Made by a program: the position numbers and the translations under genes. A model generated the notes under the pieces. The model had not been told where the DNA came from. It did not search any database and worked only from the letters and a program-made list of their open reading frames with translations. 64,000 nt of DNA from contig NZ_VHIZ01000041.1 of NCBI RefSeq assembly GCF_006494375.1, positions 69,927-133,926 of the forward strand, given 5' to 3'. Below are positions 37,049 through 46,806 of the stretch, piece after piece; positions within the stretch are counted from its first letter, which is position 1; the number at the start of each line of letters is the position of its first letter. This DNA is from Pantoea anthophila (GTDB lineage Bacteria > Pseudomonadota > Gammaproteobacteria > Enterobacterales > Enterobacteriaceae).

Positions 37049-39156
37049 GCCGCGCCATCCTCTTTCGCCGCCGCGGCAACCGGGTCGACATTTTTACGTT
37101 TATCGTGGCGGCCCTTCCAGGTCAGCCAGAACAGCTCAAACACGGTACGGATAATGGTGCCCAGCGAGATCAATGGGTTGTCCTGTTTATACTCCGGCTG
37201 AATCCACGCATCGGCACGCGCCAGCACCACGCGCACCAGTTCGCGACGGCGCGCCAGCGGCATCGCTTCAAAGCGCAGACGAATGCTCTCCGCATCGCCG
37301 GAAATCTTCGTGACCGGAAGCGTAATCGCGCCTGACTTCAGCAGCAGATCGATCTCTTCGATTTCATCAGACTCGTGACGCCCGTCGGGCGCGTCGAGTT
37401 GCGCGCCCCCCATGGAGAGGTTACTGGTCAGCGTGCGCGATGAAATGCCGCTGGCGTAGTGAATAATCGTCGGGATCTGCACCTCAATACGGATGGTTTT
37501 ACGCACCTGTTTGGTTTCGCGCGCCACGGCAATTGCGGCCATCAGAATGATCAGGCTGAAGATCGCCCAGCCGACATTCAGAGCAATCACGTAGGGATCG
37601 ACGCCAAAGTAGTCATGCATCACCGCCCGCACCACGCCAGCCACAATGCCGATGCTCAGCAGCAGCGCCACGATCACGTGCGGACGCACAATATGGAAGT
37701 CGAAGAAGCCCTGATCCAGCACGCCGCCTTTATCGGTCACGTTAAATTTGCCATGTTTAGGCGACAGCAGGGTCAGGATGGTCGGGATCACCAGGTGGAA
37801 GCACATCACCGTCTCATAAATCTCGCCCCAGAAGGTGTAGCGGAAACGGCCATTCATGCGGGAGTTGACGTAGAGTGACATCACCAGATGCGGCAGCACG
37901 TAGGCGAAAATCAGCGACGCCGAGGAGTGAATAATGTTGAGGTTAAACAGCAGGTAAGCCAGCGGCGCGGTCAGGAAGGCGACGCGCGGCAGACCAAACT
38001 GAAAATGCAGCATGGCGTTGAGATAGCAGAGACGCTGCTGCCACTTCAGACCCCGGCCAAACAGCGGGTTATCGACGCGGAAAATCTGTGTCATGCCGCG
38101 CGCCCAGCGGGTGCGCTGAATGATGTGCAGCCCCAGACGTTCCGTGGCCAGACCGGCCGCCAGCGGGATCGACAGAAAGGCCGAACCCCAGCCCAGCCGC
38201 TGCATTTTCAGGGCGGTATGCGCATCTTCCGTCACGGTTTCAACGGCAAAGCCGCCAATCTCTTCCAGCGCGGAACGGCGGATCACCGCACAGGAGCCGC
38301 AGAAGAAGGTGGCGTTCCAGTTGTCATTGCCCTGCTGCACCGGGCCATAAAACAGCGACCCTTCGTTTGGCATGCTGCGCGCGGCGCGCAGGTTACGCTC
38401 GAAGGGATCGGGTGAGTAGAAGTAGTGCGGCGTCTGAAGCAGCGCCAGTTTTGGATCGTTCAGAAAAGGGCCGACCGTCGCCTGCAGGAAGGTGCGGGTT
38501 GCGACGTGGTCGCAGTCGAAAATGCAGATCAGCTCACCTTTGGTGATTTTCATCGCATGGTTAAGGTTACCGGCCTTGGCGTGTCTGTTGTCGTCGCGGG
38601 TGATATAGCCCACCCCCACATCGGCCGCGAAGCGGGCAAATTCGCTGCGCTTGCCATCATCCAGCAGGTAGACCCTGAGTTTGTCGCGCGGGTAATCAAT
38701 ACACTGCGCCGCCAGCACGGTGTCGCGCACCACTTCCAGGCTTTCATTGTAGGAGGGGATATAAATATCCACTGTCGGCCACAACCGGGTATCGTCCGGC
38801 ATCGGAACGATAGTGCGTTTTAAAGGCCAGGTGGTTTGCAGGAAGCCCAGAATTAAAATCAGCCAGACGTAAAGCTCCGCCAGATATAAGCCAATCCCTA
38901 AGATAGCCTCGACTTCGGAATTAAAATGCAGCGTCTCTGTCGTCCGCCACCAGATATAACGGCTGGACATTAATGCCGAGAGGATCACCATCACCACGGT
39001 AATTTTGCGGCTCTTGCTGAAACCCAATAAAAACATCATGCCGATGCTGATCAGACCAAAAATATACTGTTTCTGGCTGTCCATCGGCGTAGTGATGATC
39101 ACCGCCGCAACGGGTGCAAGCACCAGCAGCAGCAGGTAAAACCCGATTTTACTCAT
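37045..39156 (-). CDS. bcsA: Cellulose synthase catalytic subunit BcsA (second operon)
   Basis: 703 residues, the shorter form without the E. coli N-terminal extension. Catalytic motifs: DDGKRSEF, FDCDH (DxD), TEDAH (general base) and QRTRW at 347-351. C-terminal PilZ domain with RKTIR (RxxxR) and NLSMGG (NxSxxG), so c-di-GMP activation is predicted. About eight helices. ETKQVRKTIRIEV and CVL-like transmembrane segments resemble the other copy, but overall the two BcsA proteins differ clearly in length and at many positions. It overlaps bcsB by 4 bp and follows bcsQ by 52 bp. Confidence 0.95.
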   Translation of the reverse strand: MSKIGFYLLLLVLAPVAAVIITTPMDSQKQYIFGLISIGMMFLLGFSKSRKITVVMVILSALMSSRYIWWRTTETLHFNSEVEAILGIGLYLAELYVWLILILGFLQTTWPLKRTIVPMPDDTRLWPTVDIYIPSYNESLEVVRDTVLAAQCIDYPRDKLRVYLLDDGKRSEFARFAADVGVGYITRDDNRHAKAGNLNHAMKITKGELICIFDCDHVATRTFLQATVGPFLNDPKLALLQTPHYFYSPDPFERNLRAARSMPNEGSLFYGPVQQGNDNWNATFFCGSCAVIRRSALEEIGGFAVETVTEDAHTALKMQRLGWGSAFLSIPLAAGLATERLGLHIIQRTRWARGMTQIFRVDNPLFGRGLKWQQRLCYLNAMLHFQFGLPRVAFLTAPLAYLLFNLNIIHSSASLIFAYVLPHLVMSLYVNSRMNGRFRYTFWGEIYETVMCFHLVIPTILTLLSPKHGKFNVTDKGGVLDQGFFDFHIVRPHVIVALLLSIGIVAGVVRAVMHDYFGVDPYVIALNVGWAIFSLIILMAAIAVARETKQVRKTIRIEVQIPTIIHYASGISSRTLTSNLSMGGAQLDAPDGRHESDEIEEIDLLLKSGAITLPVTKISGDAESIRLRFEAMPLARRRELVRVVLARADAWIQPEYKQDNPLISLGTIIRTVFELFWLTWKGRHDKRKNVDPVAAAAKEDGAA

Positions 39157-39208
39157 GATTCACCCTGAGAAGCGCTGTGTAAATCAGCTGTCTGGCGAAA
39201 CCAGCCGG

Positions 39209-40012
39209 TTAAAAATGGTGAGTACGGATAGGTGCCTGAACTTCGCCATTGCCTACGGTGATATTGAGAATGCTGCTGACGCGTTTCGCGATCAGTTCAA
39301 TATCAAATGCCGCGGCGGAAGCGGGGCTGAAATCGTAAACAGACTGCTGAGACGCGTTGGCTTCGCCAACACTTTCATCACGGTGAACCACGCCCAGTAA
39401 ATTATCCCCCAGCCGCTGCTGCATAAAGGCCGTCACATCGCGATTAATATTGCGGCGGTTATCGCACTGGTTCAGGATAAAATAGTGCCCCTGTTTATTA
39501 TTAAGCGGTTTACCGATCATCCGGTTCTCTTCTATCTGCGGTAATAGTGAGACCGATGCGGTATCCGCTAACATCACCACTAAATGCATATCGGCCAGCG
39601 CCGTCATGGCTTTAAGGGCCGGACCGGGGCCGGGCGGAAAATCAGCCACAATCACCAGGCCGGGATAATTGAGCACCGTGTCGAGACCGCGCTGAATAAA
39701 GTGGGGATCTTTCATCAGGTTCTCTTCGAACCGTTCGCGCTGCGGCTCTGTGACGTCGCCATAAGGCAGAACAAAGATATTGCCGCCGGTGGTAAGAATC
39801 GACTGACTCCAGTCCGCCTGCTCTTCTGAACGCGCCACAAATCCGCGGCCGTCGTGGAGCGGCACGCCAAAATGCAGACGTAATGCGTTCTGCACATCAA
39901 AATCGATGGCCAGAACTTTGCTACCGGACCGCGCCAGGCTCCAGGCCAGATTCGCCGCCAGCGTGGTTTTCCCCACGCCCCCCTTTGGCGAGCACACACA
40001 AACTAACGGCAT
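39209..40012 (-). CDS. bcsQ: BcsQ, ParA/MinD-like ATPase with canonical P-loop (second operon)
   Basis: 267 residues of the ParA/MinD-type SIMIBI ATPases. The deviant Walker A is intact here (SPKGGVGKTTLAANLAW at residues 8-24), with the Walker A' DFDVQNALRL and switch DFPPGPG. It is annotated in this position of bcs operons as BcsQ (YhjQ). It probably uses ATP, in contrast to the BcsQ of the first operon, whose P-loop lacks the lysines. The start overlaps the end of bcsO by 10 bp, so translation is likely coupled. The C-terminus is His-containing (PIRTHHF). Confidence 0.92.
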   Translation of the reverse strand: MPLVCVCSPKGGVGKTTLAANLAWSLARSGSKVLAIDFDVQNALRLHFGVPLHDGRGFVARSEEQADWSQSILTTGGNIFVLPYGDVTEPQRERFEENLMKDPHFIQRGLDTVLNYPGLVIVADFPPGPGPALKAMTALADMHLVVMLADTASVSLLPQIEENRMIGKPLNNKQGHYFILNQCDNRRNINRDVTAFMQQRLGDNLLGVVHRDESVGEANASQQSVYDFSPASAAAFDIELIAKRVSSILNITVGNGEVQAPIRTHHF

Positions 40013-40617
40013 AGCGCAATCTTCTCCAGTAACGGTTTCAGTAAGGTTTCTTTCGGCAGGCTGACTTCACGTGAGCGGAACAGCGCGCCAAACCGTCCCG
40101 GCTCAGCATGAGGCGCGGACGGTGCCACCGCGGGCTGAAGTTCGGCCACGCTGGCGGGCCGGACCGGCGCGGCGACAGGTTCCGCGACGATGGCTTTTTG
40201 TGGCGGCGGGGGTGGTGGAAATAAGGCCGACGGGCCCCGCTCAGCCGCTGGCGTGGCCGCAGGGACGCTGCTGCCTGCCAGGCTGTCGAGAATCGAACTG
40301 CGGGCCGCCGCCGGTTGCGCACTGAGCGCGGCGTAACGGGGCTGTGCCTCTGCCGGCGACGCAGAGAGCGTTGCGGGGCGCGGTGGCTCTGGCGGAGGTG
40401 CCGTAAACTCATCACCGCGCAGCGGCTGCGGTTGTGGCAGGTCTATTCGCTGACCGCCACCGAACGGCGTGTGATGCTCCTCCTTCGCCAGCTGACGAAG
40501 CAGTGCCCATTTACTCTGTTCCGCCGGTTCCTGCGTCTGGCCAGACATATCTTTAAAGGCGATGTCGAGCGTTTGTGTTTTTTCTTTAAAACGCTGCAAA
40601 TCATCATAATTCTTCAT
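40003..40617 (-). CDS. bcsO: Proline-rich cellulose biosynthesis protein BcsO
   Basis: 204 residues. A short conserved N-terminal part (MKNYDDLQRFKEKTQTLDIAF is where similarity to BcsO is expected) and a conserved end (FGALFRSREVSLP, ETLLKPLLEKIALCR) flank a Pro/Ala-rich middle with PPPPPP. BcsO is found at the head of bcsD-type operons in enterobacteria such as Dickeya and Enterobacter; its role is not settled, perhaps scaffold-like interaction with BcsD or BcsQ. The ATG at 40617 is preferred over a frame extension to 40665 because the extension has no homology-like content. No strong Shine-Dalgarno. Confidence 0.8.
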   Translation of the reverse strand: MKNYDDLQRFKEKTQTLDIAFKDMSGQTQEPAEQSKWALLRQLAKEEHHTPFGGGQRIDLPQPQPLRGDEFTAPPPEPPRPATLSASPAEAQPRYAALSAQPAAARSSILDSLAGSSVPAATPAAERGPSALFPPPPPPQKAIVAEPVAAPVRPASVAELQPAVAPSAPHAEPGRFGALFRSREVSLPKETLLKPLLEKIALCR

Positions 40618-40653
40618 TTGAGGTGGCCTGCCACAAGGGGGGAATTTTCCTGG

Positions 40654-40683
40654 AATATACCACATCCTGTTATTCGCAGTCAG
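40654..40683 (-). promoter_or_regulatory. Candidate promoter of bcsOQABCDZ
   Basis: Minus-strand CTGACT at 40683-40678 and TATATT at 40659-40654, spacer 18 bp, about 37 bp before the bcsO ATG. The half of the small TCAGG/CCTGA palindrome overlaps the -35 region, a possible operator. Confidence 0.42.
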
Positions 40684-41042
40684 GAAAACCTGATTATAAA
40701 AAAAGCATATTTAATTAACGATTTTAATCATACAGATTCACTAATCTCCCGATGATGCCTTCCATAGCCAACCGGCACTCAAAATTAATAAATTAAACTT
40801 AAGTTAAACTGGCTATTCCTTTCTGAATAATGTTTCAGCAGAGAGGGCTCAGACATTGCCTGGTACAGCCAGCTGCACTCATATCAGGATGGCACCGCTA
40901 AAGGAAGATGCAGCGCTGCTGGCGAATAACAGCGACGGGCTGTGATAAGAGAGGGGGAAAATAAAGCGGGGGGACTGATCGTCAGGCCATGACTCTGCCG
41001 GTTCAGGCTGAAGAGGGCTGAGCCCGTGCGATATCAGGAAAC

Positions 41043-41064
41043 GCAGGCCCCCGACGGGGCCTGC
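41043..41064 (-). terminator. Terminator of dppABCDF
   Basis: 9-bp GC-rich stem (GCAGGCCCC with GGGGCCTGC) and 4-nt loop a few bases past the dppF stop, followed on the minus strand by GTTTCC. The short T-stretch makes it a moderate intrinsic terminator. Confidence 0.7.
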
Positions 41065-41070
41065 CGATCC

Positions 41071-42093
41071 TTAACTGACCTTTTCTGCCACACCGACCGG
41101 CTGATTCTCATCCTGATCCACTGCAAAACAGGCAATCTCCTGTCCGCCGTAGTTTTTCAGCTTCGGTTGCAGCTGCACACAGGTGCCAAAACGACGGTGA
41201 CAGCGCGCATTAAAGGCGCAGCCCGGCGGCGGATTGAGCGGGCTGGGCAGCTCGCCGGTCAGCTTAATCCGCTCACGCCGATCGTCAGGATTCAGTCGCG
41301 GTGTCGCGGAGAGCAGCGCCTGGGTGTAAGGGTGACGCGGATTACTGAAAATCGCCTCTTTGCTGCCCTTCTCAACGCAACGGCCGAGGTACATCACCAT
41401 CACCTCATCGGCGATGTGCTCCACCACCGACAGATCGTGCGAGATAAAGACGTAGGAGAGTCCCATGTCCTGCTGCAGATCCATCATCAGGTTAAGCACC
41501 TGGGCGCGCACCGAGACGTCGAGGGCCGACACCGGCTCATCGGCGATCAGGACGTCCGGATCGAGCATCAGCCCGCGCGCAATCGCAATACGCTGACGCT
41601 GTCCGCCAGAGAACATATGCGGATAGCGATCGTAGTGCTCGGTTTTCAGGCCGACTTTCGCCATCATCTCCAGCGTCTTCTCACGGCGTTCCGCTTTAGT
41701 CAGCTGGGTATTGATCACCAGCGGCTCTTCCAGAATCTGACTCACCTTTTTACGCGGGTTGAGCGAGCCATAGGGGTTCTGGAACACGATCTGGATTTTC
41801 TGACGGCGCAGCTTCTGCGCCTGGGGATCGTGTTTCAGCAGATCCTGACCGTGCCAGTAGAGCTGCCCTTCGGTCGGGGTTTCAATCATCGTCAGCAGAC
41901 GGCCAAGGGTGGATTTACCACAGCCCGACTCGCCCACGACCGCCAGGGTCTTGCCCCGCTCCAGATTAAAGGAGACGCCATCCAGCGCCTTAACCAGACG
42001 CTCCTGACCAAACAGACCCTTCTTCACCGGGTAGTGCTTCTTCAGATCAATCGCCTGCAACAGGAACTGATCTCTGGTTGTTTCATGACTCAT
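41071..42093 (-). CDS. dppF: Dipeptide ABC transporter ATP-binding protein DppF
   Basis: 340 residues (E. coli 334). ABC ATPase of the oligopeptide/dipeptide importer: Walker [10 protein letters not shown], signature [14 protein letters not shown], Walker [16 protein letters not shown]-loop FISHDLSV. The C-terminal OppD/F extension includes the cysteines of an iron-sulfur-like cluster ([14 protein letters not shown]). The ATG at 42093 (MSHETTRDQ) overlaps the dppD end by 11 bp; the open frame continues 294 bp upstream inside dppD but is not protein-like there. Confidence 0.95.
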   Translation of the reverse strand: MSHETTRDQFLLQAIDLKKHYPVKKGLFGQERLVKALDGVSFNLERGKTLAVVGESGCGKSTLGRLLTMIETPTEGQLYWHGQDLLKHDPQAQKLRRQKIQIVFQNPYGSLNPRKKVSQILEEPLVINTQLTKAERREKTLEMMAKVGLKTEHYDRYPHMFSGGQRQRIAIARGLMLDPDVLIADEPVSALDVSVRAQVLNLMMDLQQDMGLSYVFISHDLSVVEHIADEVMVMYLGRCVEKGSKEAIFSNPRHPYTQALLSATPRLNPDDRRERIKLTGELPSPLNPPPGCAFNARCHRRFGTCVQLQPKLKNYGGQEIACFAVDQDENQPVGVAEKVS

Positions 42094-43069
42094 ACGTTGG
42101 TCTCCCGGCATCGTCCAGCGGATAGTGACACTTGGACTGGCGTCCTGGAATGGTGCGCAATTCAGGTTCCACCTGACGACAATGATCGGTCGCATAGGGG
42201 CAGCGTGGGTTAAGCAGACAGCCCGTCGGGCGGTCATATTTGCCCGGCACCACGCCAGGCAGCGAGGCCAGACGCGCTTTATCCGCCGCAAACTCCGGCA
42301 GCGCGCGCAGCAGCGCCTGCGTGTAAGGATGACGCGGCGCTTTAAAGATATCGCTCGCTTTACCGCTCTCCACCACCTGACCGGCATACATCACGATGAT
42401 GTGGTGCGCGGCTTCCGCCACTAACGCCAGATCGTGCGTAATCAGGATCAGCGCCATGTTCTCCTGCCGCTGTAACTCCAGCAGCAGTTCGATGATCTGA
42501 GCCTGAATGGTCACGTCGAGCGCCGTGGTCGGCTCATCCGCAATCAGCAGCTTAGGCCGGCAGGCGATCGCCATCGCGATCATCACACGCTGGCTCATAC
42601 CCCCCGACAGCTGGTGAGGATAGACATCAAGCCGCGATGCGGGATCGGGAATTCCCACCTGGGTCAGCAGGTCGATTGCCCGCTGACGCCGGGTGCGTTT
42701 GTTGCCGCCCTGATGCACCTTGATCGCTTCCATAATCTGGAAACCCACGGTGTAGCAGGGGTTAAGGCTGGTCATCGGGTCCTGAAAGATCATCGCCACT
42801 TCTGCGCCAACCAGCTGACGGCGCTCTTTTTCGGAGATGCGCTTCAGATCGCGCTGGTTAAACTCCAGCTTTTCCGCCATCACTTTGCCGGGGAAATCGA
42901 TCAGCCCCATGATCGCCAGTGAACTCACCGACTTACCGGAGCCGGACTCGCCGACAATGCCGACCACCTGGCCCTGCTCAACCTGATAACTGATGCGGTC
43001 AACCGCACGAAACGGTGCTTTGTCGTCGCCGAAATGCACCGACAGTTTGTCTACATTTAATAACGCCAT
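42083..43069 (-). CDS. dppD: Dipeptide ABC transporter ATP-binding protein DppD
   Basis: 328 residues (E. coli 327). ABC ATPase paired with DppF: Walker A GESGSGKS, signature [14 protein letters not shown], Walker [15 protein letters not shown]-loop LITHDLAL. The C-terminal [15 protein letters not shown] carries the conserved cysteines of the OppD family. It overlaps dppF, and lies 12 bp after dppC. Together with DppF it powers uptake of di- and some tripeptides and, in E. coli, haem and 5-aminolevulinate. Confidence 0.95.
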   Translation of the reverse strand: MALLNVDKLSVHFGDDKAPFRAVDRISYQVEQGQVVGIVGESGSGKSVSSLAIMGLIDFPGKVMAEKLEFNQRDLKRISEKERRQLVGAEVAMIFQDPMTSLNPCYTVGFQIMEAIKVHQGGNKRTRRQRAIDLLTQVGIPDPASRLDVYPHQLSGGMSQRVMIAMAIACRPKLLIADEPTTALDVTIQAQIIELLLELQRQENMALILITHDLALVAEAAHHIIVMYAGQVVESGKASDIFKAPRHPYTQALLRALPEFAADKARLASLPGVVPGKYDRPTGCLLNPRCPYATDHCRQVEPELRTIPGRQSKCHYPLDDAGRPTYES

Positions 43070-43081
43070 CTCGGTGCCTCT

Positions 43082-43984
43082 TTACTGCTTGAGTTTCGGG
43101 TCGAGTGCATCACGCAAACCATCGCCCATCAGGTTAAATGCCAGCACGGTGAGCAGGATGACCAATCCAGGGAAGGTCACCACCCACCAGGCACTTTGCG
43201 CATACTGCAGCACGTCGGAGAGCATGGTGCCCCACTCCGGCGTTGGCGGTTGCGCACCCATACCGAGAAAGCCCAACGCCGCCATATCCAGGATGGCGTT
43301 GGAGAAGCCTAATGACGCCTGCACGATCAGCGGCGCAAGGCAGTTAGGCAGAATATTGACGAACATCTGACGCAGCATACCCGCACCGGCCACGCCGGAG
43401 GCGGTGACATAGTCGCGGTTCACCTCCACCAGCACCGCCGCACGGGTGAGACGGATGTAGTGCGGCAGGGCGACAAAGGTCAGCGCGATAGAGGCGTTGA
43501 CGATCGAGGGGCCAAAGATGGCGACCAGCACCAGCGCCAGCAGCAGACTGGGCAGCGCCAGCATGATATCAACGACACGCATGATGATGACGTCGACCAG
43601 GCCGCCGAGATAACCGGCCAGCAGGCCGAATATCACGCCGAAAATCAGCGACAGCACCACCACCAGGCAGCCCACCAGCAGCGACAGGCGCGCGCCGTAC
43701 ATCAGGCGCGACAGCACATCGCGGCCCACATCATCGGTGCCCAGAATAAAGTTCCAGCTGCCCCCGTCCTGCCAGACCGGCGGATGCAGCAGCGCATCGC
43801 GGAACTGCTCAGCCGGCGCATGCGGTGCCAGCACATCGGCAAAAATGGCGCACAGCAACACGATGATGATGTACACCAGGCCAATAACCGCGCCTTTGTT
43901 ACGTTTAAAGTAGTGCCAGAATTCCTGAAACGGGGTCATCGGCTTGGGTGCAACGGTAACGCTGCCGGGATCAACAACAGACAT
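43082..43984 (-). CDS. dppC: Dipeptide ABC transporter permease DppC
   Basis: 300 residues, same as E. coli. Inner-membrane permease of the OppC class with an N-terminal helix (about 30-50), an extracytoplasmic loop and five further helices in the BPD domain. The EAA-type loop that contacts the ATPases is seen around VASGVAGAGMLRQMFVNILPN. The gene lies 9 bp after dppB and 12 bp before dppD, consistent with one transcript. Confidence 0.95.
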   Translation of the reverse strand: MSVVDPGSVTVAPKPMTPFQEFWHYFKRNKGAVIGLVYIIIVLLCAIFADVLAPHAPAEQFRDALLHPPVWQDGGSWNFILGTDDVGRDVLSRLMYGARLSLLVGCLVVVLSLIFGVIFGLLAGYLGGLVDVIIMRVVDIMLALPSLLLALVLVAIFGPSIVNASIALTFVALPHYIRLTRAAVLVEVNRDYVTASGVAGAGMLRQMFVNILPNCLAPLIVQASLGFSNAILDMAALGFLGMGAQPPTPEWGTMLSDVLQYAQSAWWVVTFPGLVILLTVLAFNLMGDGLRDALDPKLKQ

Positions 43985-43993
43985 GATGCCCCC

Positions 43994-45013
43994 TTATTTC
44001 TTGTGACGTATGCGCGGGTTCACCACGCCATACAGCAGATCAACCAGCAGGTTGACCAGGATAATCAGTACTGCCGTCAGCAGCACACCGCCCTGCACCA
44101 CCGGATAATCACGGCGCTGCAACGCTTCAATCAGCCAGCGACCCAGACCCGGCCACGAGAAGATGGTTTCGGTCAGAATCGCCCCGGCCAGCAGCGTGCC
44201 GACCTGCAGACCGATGACCGTGACCACCGGCAGCATGGCGTTGCGCAGCGCATGCACTACGATCACCCGCATCCGCGTCAGGCCTTTGGCGCGCGCCGTG
44301 CGGATGTAATCTTCACCCAGCACTTCCAGCATCGCCGAGCGCGTCATACGCACAATCACCGCCAGCGGAATGGTGCCCAGCACGATGGCCGGTAAAATCA
44401 TGTGCATGACCGCGTCATGGAAGTCGCCCGGCTCACCCCAGAAGAAGGTGTCGATCAGCATAAAGCCGGTCAGCGGCATGCTGTCATCCAGGAAGACGGT
44501 GTCGCCGACCCGCCCGGAAACCGGCGTCAGGTTAAGCTGCACCGAGACCAGCATGATCAGCATGATGCCCCACCAGAAGATCGGCATGGAGTAGCCGGTC
44601 AGTGAGATGCCCACGGCGGTGTGATCGAAAATGGAGCCACGCTTCACGGCGGCAAGGACCCCAACCGGGATGCCCACCGCAACGGCAAATATCATGGCGC
44701 AGATGCCGAGTTCCAGCGTCGCTTTGAAGCGCGGAACAAACTCATCCCAGACCGGGATGCGGCTCTTGAGTGAAACGCCCAGGTCGCCATGCAGTACGCC
44801 GTTGATGTAGTTCAGATACTGTTTCCACAGCGGCTGATCCAGACCCAGCAGCGTCATTAACTGTGCATGACGTTCAGGAGAAATCCCGCGCTCGCCCGCC
44901 ATGATCAGTACCGGATCGCCGGGGATCATGTGAACAAAAGCGAAAGTGAGTAATGTAATACCGATGAACGTTGGGATGACAAGGCCCAGACGTCGGAGTA
45001 TGAACTGCAGCAT
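43994..45013 (-). CDS. dppB: Dipeptide ABC transporter permease DppB
   Basis: 339 residues, same as E. coli. OppB-class permease: starts MLQFILRRLGLVIPTFIGITLLTF, includes the family motif MIPGDPV in the first loop, and the EAA loop in RTARAKGLTRMRVIVVHALRNAMLP. Six helices expected. It is separated from dppA by 171 bp that contain a strong stem-loop, which fits lower expression of dppBCDF than of dppA. Confidence 0.95.
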   Translation of the reverse strand: MLQFILRRLGLVIPTFIGITLLTFAFVHMIPGDPVLIMAGERGISPERHAQLMTLLGLDQPLWKQYLNYINGVLHGDLGVSLKSRIPVWDEFVPRFKATLELGICAMIFAVAVGIPVGVLAAVKRGSIFDHTAVGISLTGYSMPIFWWGIMLIMLVSVQLNLTPVSGRVGDTVFLDDSMPLTGFMLIDTFFWGEPGDFHDAVMHMILPAIVLGTIPLAVIVRMTRSAMLEVLGEDYIRTARAKGLTRMRVIVVHALRNAMLPVVTVIGLQVGTLLAGAILTETIFSWPGLGRWLIEALQRRDYPVVQGGVLLTAVLIILVNLLVDLLYGVVNPRIRHKK

Positions 45014-45098
45014 AATCCGGGTTCTCTCTTCTCCGCGCGACCGTCGCCGCGAGGGTTGTTATTGCTTACATCTGACGATCGGGTAGGTCCGACCGCGA

Positions 45099-45113
45099 CG
45101 CAGTCAGACTGCG
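45099..45113. repeat. Palindrome in dppA-dppB spacer
   Basis: CGCAGTC-A-GACTGCG, a 7-bp stem with a one-base centre, enclosed by GGTAG (about 45082-45086) and CTACC (about 45117-45121) arms. Could form one larger RNA structure downstream of the terminator-like stem in the transcript. Confidence 0.45.
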
Positions 45114-45141
45114 CCTCTACCGTTTCCAGTAAAACAGGGAG

Positions 45142-45172
45142 AAAAAGCCGGGGCGACGCAGGGCCGCCCCGG
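45142..45172 (-). terminator. Terminator/attenuator between dppA and dppB
   Basis: On the minus strand an 8-bp stem CCGGGGCG/CGCCCCGG with a 9-nt loop is followed by CTTTTTC, right after the dppA stop. It has the form of an intrinsic terminator that would let only part of the transcripts reach dppBCDF. Confidence 0.78.
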
Positions 45173-45184
45173 AAAAGGCGACAA

Positions 45185-46795
45185 TTATTCCTGAATGTCT
45201 ACCTGAGCAAAGTAGTGTCCGCCCAGCGGATCGACTTTGTACCCGGTGACTTTCTTGCTGACCGGTTCGTATACCGTAGAGTGCGCGATCATCAGCGCCG
45301 GTGCCTGGTCATGCATCACAACCTGTGCCTGTTTGTAGTACTCGATACGCTTCGCCTGGTCGGCGGTCGCGCGCGCAGGCTGGATCTGATCCTCAAAGGA
45401 TTTATCACACCAGCGCGAGTAGTTAGAGCCATCTTTCGCGGCTGAACAGCTGAACAGGGTCGCCAGGAAGTTGTCCGGATCTCCGTTGTCACCGGTCCAG
45501 CCCATCATGACGGTCTGATGTTCACCCGCTTTGGCGCGTTTCAGGTATTCGCCCCACTCGTAGGTAACGATTTTGGCTTTCACGCCAATCTTCGCCCAGT
45601 CGCTCTGGATCATTTCCGCCATGCGGCGTGCGTTCGGGTTGTAAGGACGCTGAACCGGCATCGCCCAGAGGTCGATGGAGAAGCCGTCGGCCATGCCCGC
45701 TTCTTTCAGCAGCGCTTTGGCTTTCTCAGGATCGTAGGCGTAGTCTTTGACCGCGTCGTTGTAGCCCCACATCGTTGGCGGGATCAGGTTTTTAGCCGGC
45801 TGGCCTGCACCCTGATAAACCGCGTCGATGATGGCCTTTTTGTTGACAGCCATGGTCAGTGCCTGACGCACTTTGAGGTTATCCAGCGGTTTTTTCTCAA
45901 CGTTGTAAGAGAGATAGCCGACGTTCAGGCCAGCCTGCTCATACAGGTTGATGTTTTTGTCCTGCTTCATGCGTGCGATGTCAGCCGGGTTCGGATAAGG
46001 CATGACCTGGCACTCACCCTTCTGCAGTTTGGCGTAGCGCACTGACGCATCCGGGGTGATGGAGAAGACTAAGCGGTCGATTTTTGGCTTTTCGCCCCAG
46101 TAGTTCGGGTTCGCTTTGTAGAGGATGCGCGAATCTTTCTGGTATTGCAGCAGCTGGAACGGACCGGTTCCGACCGGGTTCAGGTCGACGTTTTGCGGCG
46201 TGCCGGCTTTCAGCATGTTGTCCGCATACTCTTTGGACAGGATAGAGGCGAAGTCCATGCCGAGGTCGGCGAGGAACGGCGATTCAGGGCGGGTCAGCAC
46301 GAAGCGTACGGTGTTGTCGTCCACCTTCTCGATTTTGCTGATCAGCTTCGGCATATCCATGCCTTCGAAATATTCATAGCTGCCGCCGGAGACGCCGTGA
46401 TAGGCGTTGTTTTTATCCAGCTGGCGCTCAAAGGTGAACACCACATCATCCGCGTTGAAGTCACGCGTAGGTTTGAAATCTTTGGTCGTCTGCCACTTCA
46501 CACCCTTGCGCAGGTGGAAGGTGTAGGTTTTGCCATCGTCGCTGACGTCCCACTTCTCTGCCAGCGCAGGATGCAGTTCGGTCGTGCCGACAGTGAACTC
46601 AACCAGTCGGTTGTAGATCTGACGTGAGCTGGCATCGTAGGTGGTGCCCGAAGTGAATAACTGCGGGTTAAAGCCTTCCGGAGAACCTTCAGAACAGTAG
46701 ACCAGGGTTTTTGCCTGAACACCGGCGGCGACAGTCATAGCAATCAGGCTCAGACCGACCTTCAGCATCCCGGATTTAGCCAGGGAGTTGATCAT
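45185..46795 (-). CDS. dppA: Periplasmic dipeptide-binding protein DppA
   Basis: 536 residues (E. coli 535). Family 5 extracellular solute-binding protein with a signal peptide of about 28 residues ending VQAK-TLVYC. Signatures [40 protein letters not shown] and [10 protein letters not shown] match E. coli. It delivers dipeptides to DppBCDF and also serves as a chemoreceptor partner for Tap in E. coli. The ATG at 46795 has GGAGC upstream. The leader carries a C/A-rich stretch typical of GcvB targets. Confidence 0.97.
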   Translation of the reverse strand: MINSLAKSGMLKVGLSLIAMTVAAGVQAKTLVYCSEGSPEGFNPQLFTSGTTYDASSRQIYNRLVEFTVGTTELHPALAEKWDVSDDGKTYTFHLRKGVKWQTTKDFKPTRDFNADDVVFTFERQLDKNNAYHGVSGGSYEYFEGMDMPKLISKIEKVDDNTVRFVLTRPESPFLADLGMDFASILSKEYADNMLKAGTPQNVDLNPVGTGPFQLLQYQKDSRILYKANPNYWGEKPKIDRLVFSITPDASVRYAKLQKGECQVMPYPNPADIARMKQDKNINLYEQAGLNVGYLSYNVEKKPLDNLKVRQALTMAVNKKAIIDAVYQGAGQPAKNLIPPTMWGYNDAVKDYAYDPEKAKALLKEAGMADGFSIDLWAMPVQRPYNPNARRMAEMIQSDWAKIGVKAKIVTYEWGEYLKRAKAGEHQTVMMGWTGDNGDPDNFLATLFSCSAAKDGSNYSRWCDKSFEDQIQPARATADQAKRIEYYKQAQVVMHDQAPALMIAHSTVYEPVSKKVTGYKVDPLGGHYFAQVDIQE

Positions 46796-46806
46796 GCTTT
46801 TGCTCC

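Larger units (their letters stand above)
40618..41070. other. 453-bp gap between bcsO and dppF
   Basis: Non-coding. Near bcsO it holds an AT-rich promoter region: CTGACT at 40678-40683 and TATATT at 40654-40659 on the minus strand (18-bp spacer), with a further TATAAT at 40693-40698. Two small palindromes are seen, TCAGG-AAAA-CCTGA (about 40680-40693) and AACTTAAGTT (40796-40805). At the dpp side is the dppF terminator. No gene was found. Confidence 0.55.

Noticed and set aside
15851..40617. The two bcs operons as a recent tandem duplication
   Set aside because: The paired BcsA, BcsB, BcsC and BcsQ differ in length, domains and motifs along their whole length and keep different accessory genes.
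41071..42387. Longer dppF beginning at 42387
   Set aside because: The extra 98 codons lie within dppD in another frame and are not protein-like; the ATG at 42093 matches the E. coli start.
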